64,000 bases of DNA from Antitrichia curtipendula (lineage: Eukaryota > Streptophyta > Bryopsida > Hypnales > Leucodontaceae). The notes under the pieces are model-generated. The model did no database searches, was not told where the DNA came from, and saw only the letters and a list, made by a program, of their open reading frames with translations. The DNA lies in assembly GCA_951230915.1 (NCBI GenBank), contig OX579640.1, positions 20,976,981 through 21,040,980 of the forward strand. Reading direction: 5' to 3'. Shown in pieces: positions 62,989 to 64,000 of the stretch (position 1 is the stretch's first letter; every line of letters starts with the position of its first letter). The position numbers were made by a program, and so were the translations under genes.

Positions 62989-64000
62989 CTACTTGGCGGT
63001 TGGCTTCCAAGACTCCAGAGGAGGGCTGCTAATAAAATGGAAGGTCCTCGCCATGATGCTCTCCATGTACCGTTCCCCTGCAATCTCACTGACAGGCACC
63101 GCTGCTTCCAGCTCTTCCAAGTCCTCTTTCGACAACGAAACTCCCAGCGAACTGATGTTCGAGTCCAAATTGGCGATCTTCGTCGTCCCTGATCGAAATT
63201 TCACAATGCCCATGACATCATTAAGTAATGCAGGGTTCCTTACTAGGGTTTCTACTGCTATGAAGGATCGGAAATTCCTAAGATTGAATGCACAACTTGG
63301 AATCGAATGCGTTTACAGAGACCAAATCAGCGGCGGTATTGTTGGTTACCTGGAATGGGAACCATGTCGGCGCCTTTGTGGTGCACCCACGCTAATGCAA
63401 GCTGGTTCAGCGTGCAATTCTTGGCTTTGGCGATGGCTTCCAGTCGAGCAAGAAGCTCTTCATTCTTCACCAGATTCTCGCCCTGGAACCTCGGCAGCGC
63501 CGACCGGAAATCGTACTCCCCCGATCCGTCCATGGTTGCCTTGGCCTTAAACCCCGCCAGAAATCCTCGTCCCAAGGGACTGTAAGGTACGATTCCGATC
63601 CCCAGTTCCCTGCAATCAATTACCCAGACTCGGTTTCGAATTTAAAATGGATTACGAGGAGGGGGCAGAGATGAAGTACTTTGTAAATTGAATTAGTAGC
63701 GCAATCATGCGAATGTCTCGTGAAGCTAATGTTGGTGTCGCTTACCTGCAAGTGGGAATGATATCTTCTTCGATGTCGCGGGTCCAGAGGGAGTATTCGC
63801 ACTACACCGCCGAAATGGGATGCACGGCATGTGCGTGCCAAATATCCGCAGCAGAAGCTTCAGATAGTCCCAGATACTTCACCTTCCCCGCGTCCACCAA
63901 TTCCTTCATGGCTCCGACCTGTTTTTCGATGTGCCCACATATCAGCTCTAGCCGCATGCGAGCGGAACCAGATTGGGCGTGCCTGGGAACCCCTTTCAAT
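62989..64000 (-). pseudogene. Aldo-keto reductase (auxin-induced/perakine reductase-like), 3' part, with premature TAG
   Basis: NADPH-dependent carbonyl reductase of the plant aldo-keto reductase group. Three exons are visible on the minus strand: 63746-63918, 63350-63609 and 62989-63188, with GT-AG junctions and an end at TAG 62989-62991. Family blocks: [57 protein letters not shown] and PIPGTTKIANL. In exon 63746-63918 the codon after HPISAV, where relatives have Gln, is TAG (63802-63804); the frame is otherwise open and the protein similarity continues after it. The upstream exons with the catalytic Asp-Tyr-Lys residues lie beyond the window. Either a pseudogene or a null allele, or a base error. 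Sequence from 63919 to 64000 looks like intron. Confidence 0.85.

Noticed and set aside
46437..63804. Reassignment of TAG to glutamine in this genome
   Set aside because: The capping enzyme and the aldo-keto reductase both end at TAG exactly where their families end, and the proline dehydrogenase and desaturase contain no internal TAG. Decay of individual genes is simpler.

Overview
This window is nuclear DNA from a land plant. It carries intron-rich plant-type genes (a bifunctional mRNA capping enzyme with 17 coding exons, a mitochondrial proline dehydrogenase) and an intronless cytochrome b5-fusion sphingolipid delta-8 desaturase, set in very AT-rich, repeat-filled intergenic DNA. Four protein genes of the host are recognisable. 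A piggyBac-type transposon is also present; to my knowledge these are not a normal part of flowering-plant genomes, so a bryophyte, lycophyte or fern is more likely, but that is inference. No species can be named from the sequence alone.

Layout. 1-17.6 kb: gene-free AT-rich DNA made of short non-autonomous transposons, minisatellites and a perfect (TG)213 tract, with one GC-richer island at 2.74-3.26 kb. 17.6-21.75 kb: proline dehydrogenase (+) with a GC-richer leader. 22.16-22.36 kb: 200-base assembly gap. 22.4-27.6 kb: more short transposons. 27.6-35.64 kb: mRNA capping enzyme (+). 35.7-41.7 kb: repeats. 41.86-44.9 kb: delta-8 sphingolipid desaturase (-) with a probable 1.4 kb leader intron. 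45.1-50.9 kb: a complete 5.8 kb piggyBac-type transposon with intact ends, inserted just upstream of the desaturase leader. 51-62.9 kb: repeats. 62.99-64 kb: 3' part of an aldo-keto reductase gene (-) that carries a premature stop.

The main theme is TTAA-targeting transposition. The 5.8 kb element has perfect 14-bp inverted ends and a TTAA duplication, a piggyBac transposase gene interrupted by three in-frame TAG codons, and a second, also damaged, upstream gene with an Arg/Gly-rich middle and a zinc-knuckle-like motif. Around it are many short elements that also sit between TTAA copies and end in CCC-type inverted repeats; two of them are nested inside other members with clean TTAA duplications. 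The host genes are ordinary housekeeping genes (mRNA capping, proline catabolism, sphingolipid desaturation, carbonyl reduction) that show no sign of working as a unit. Several have short tandem duplications at their edges or in introns.
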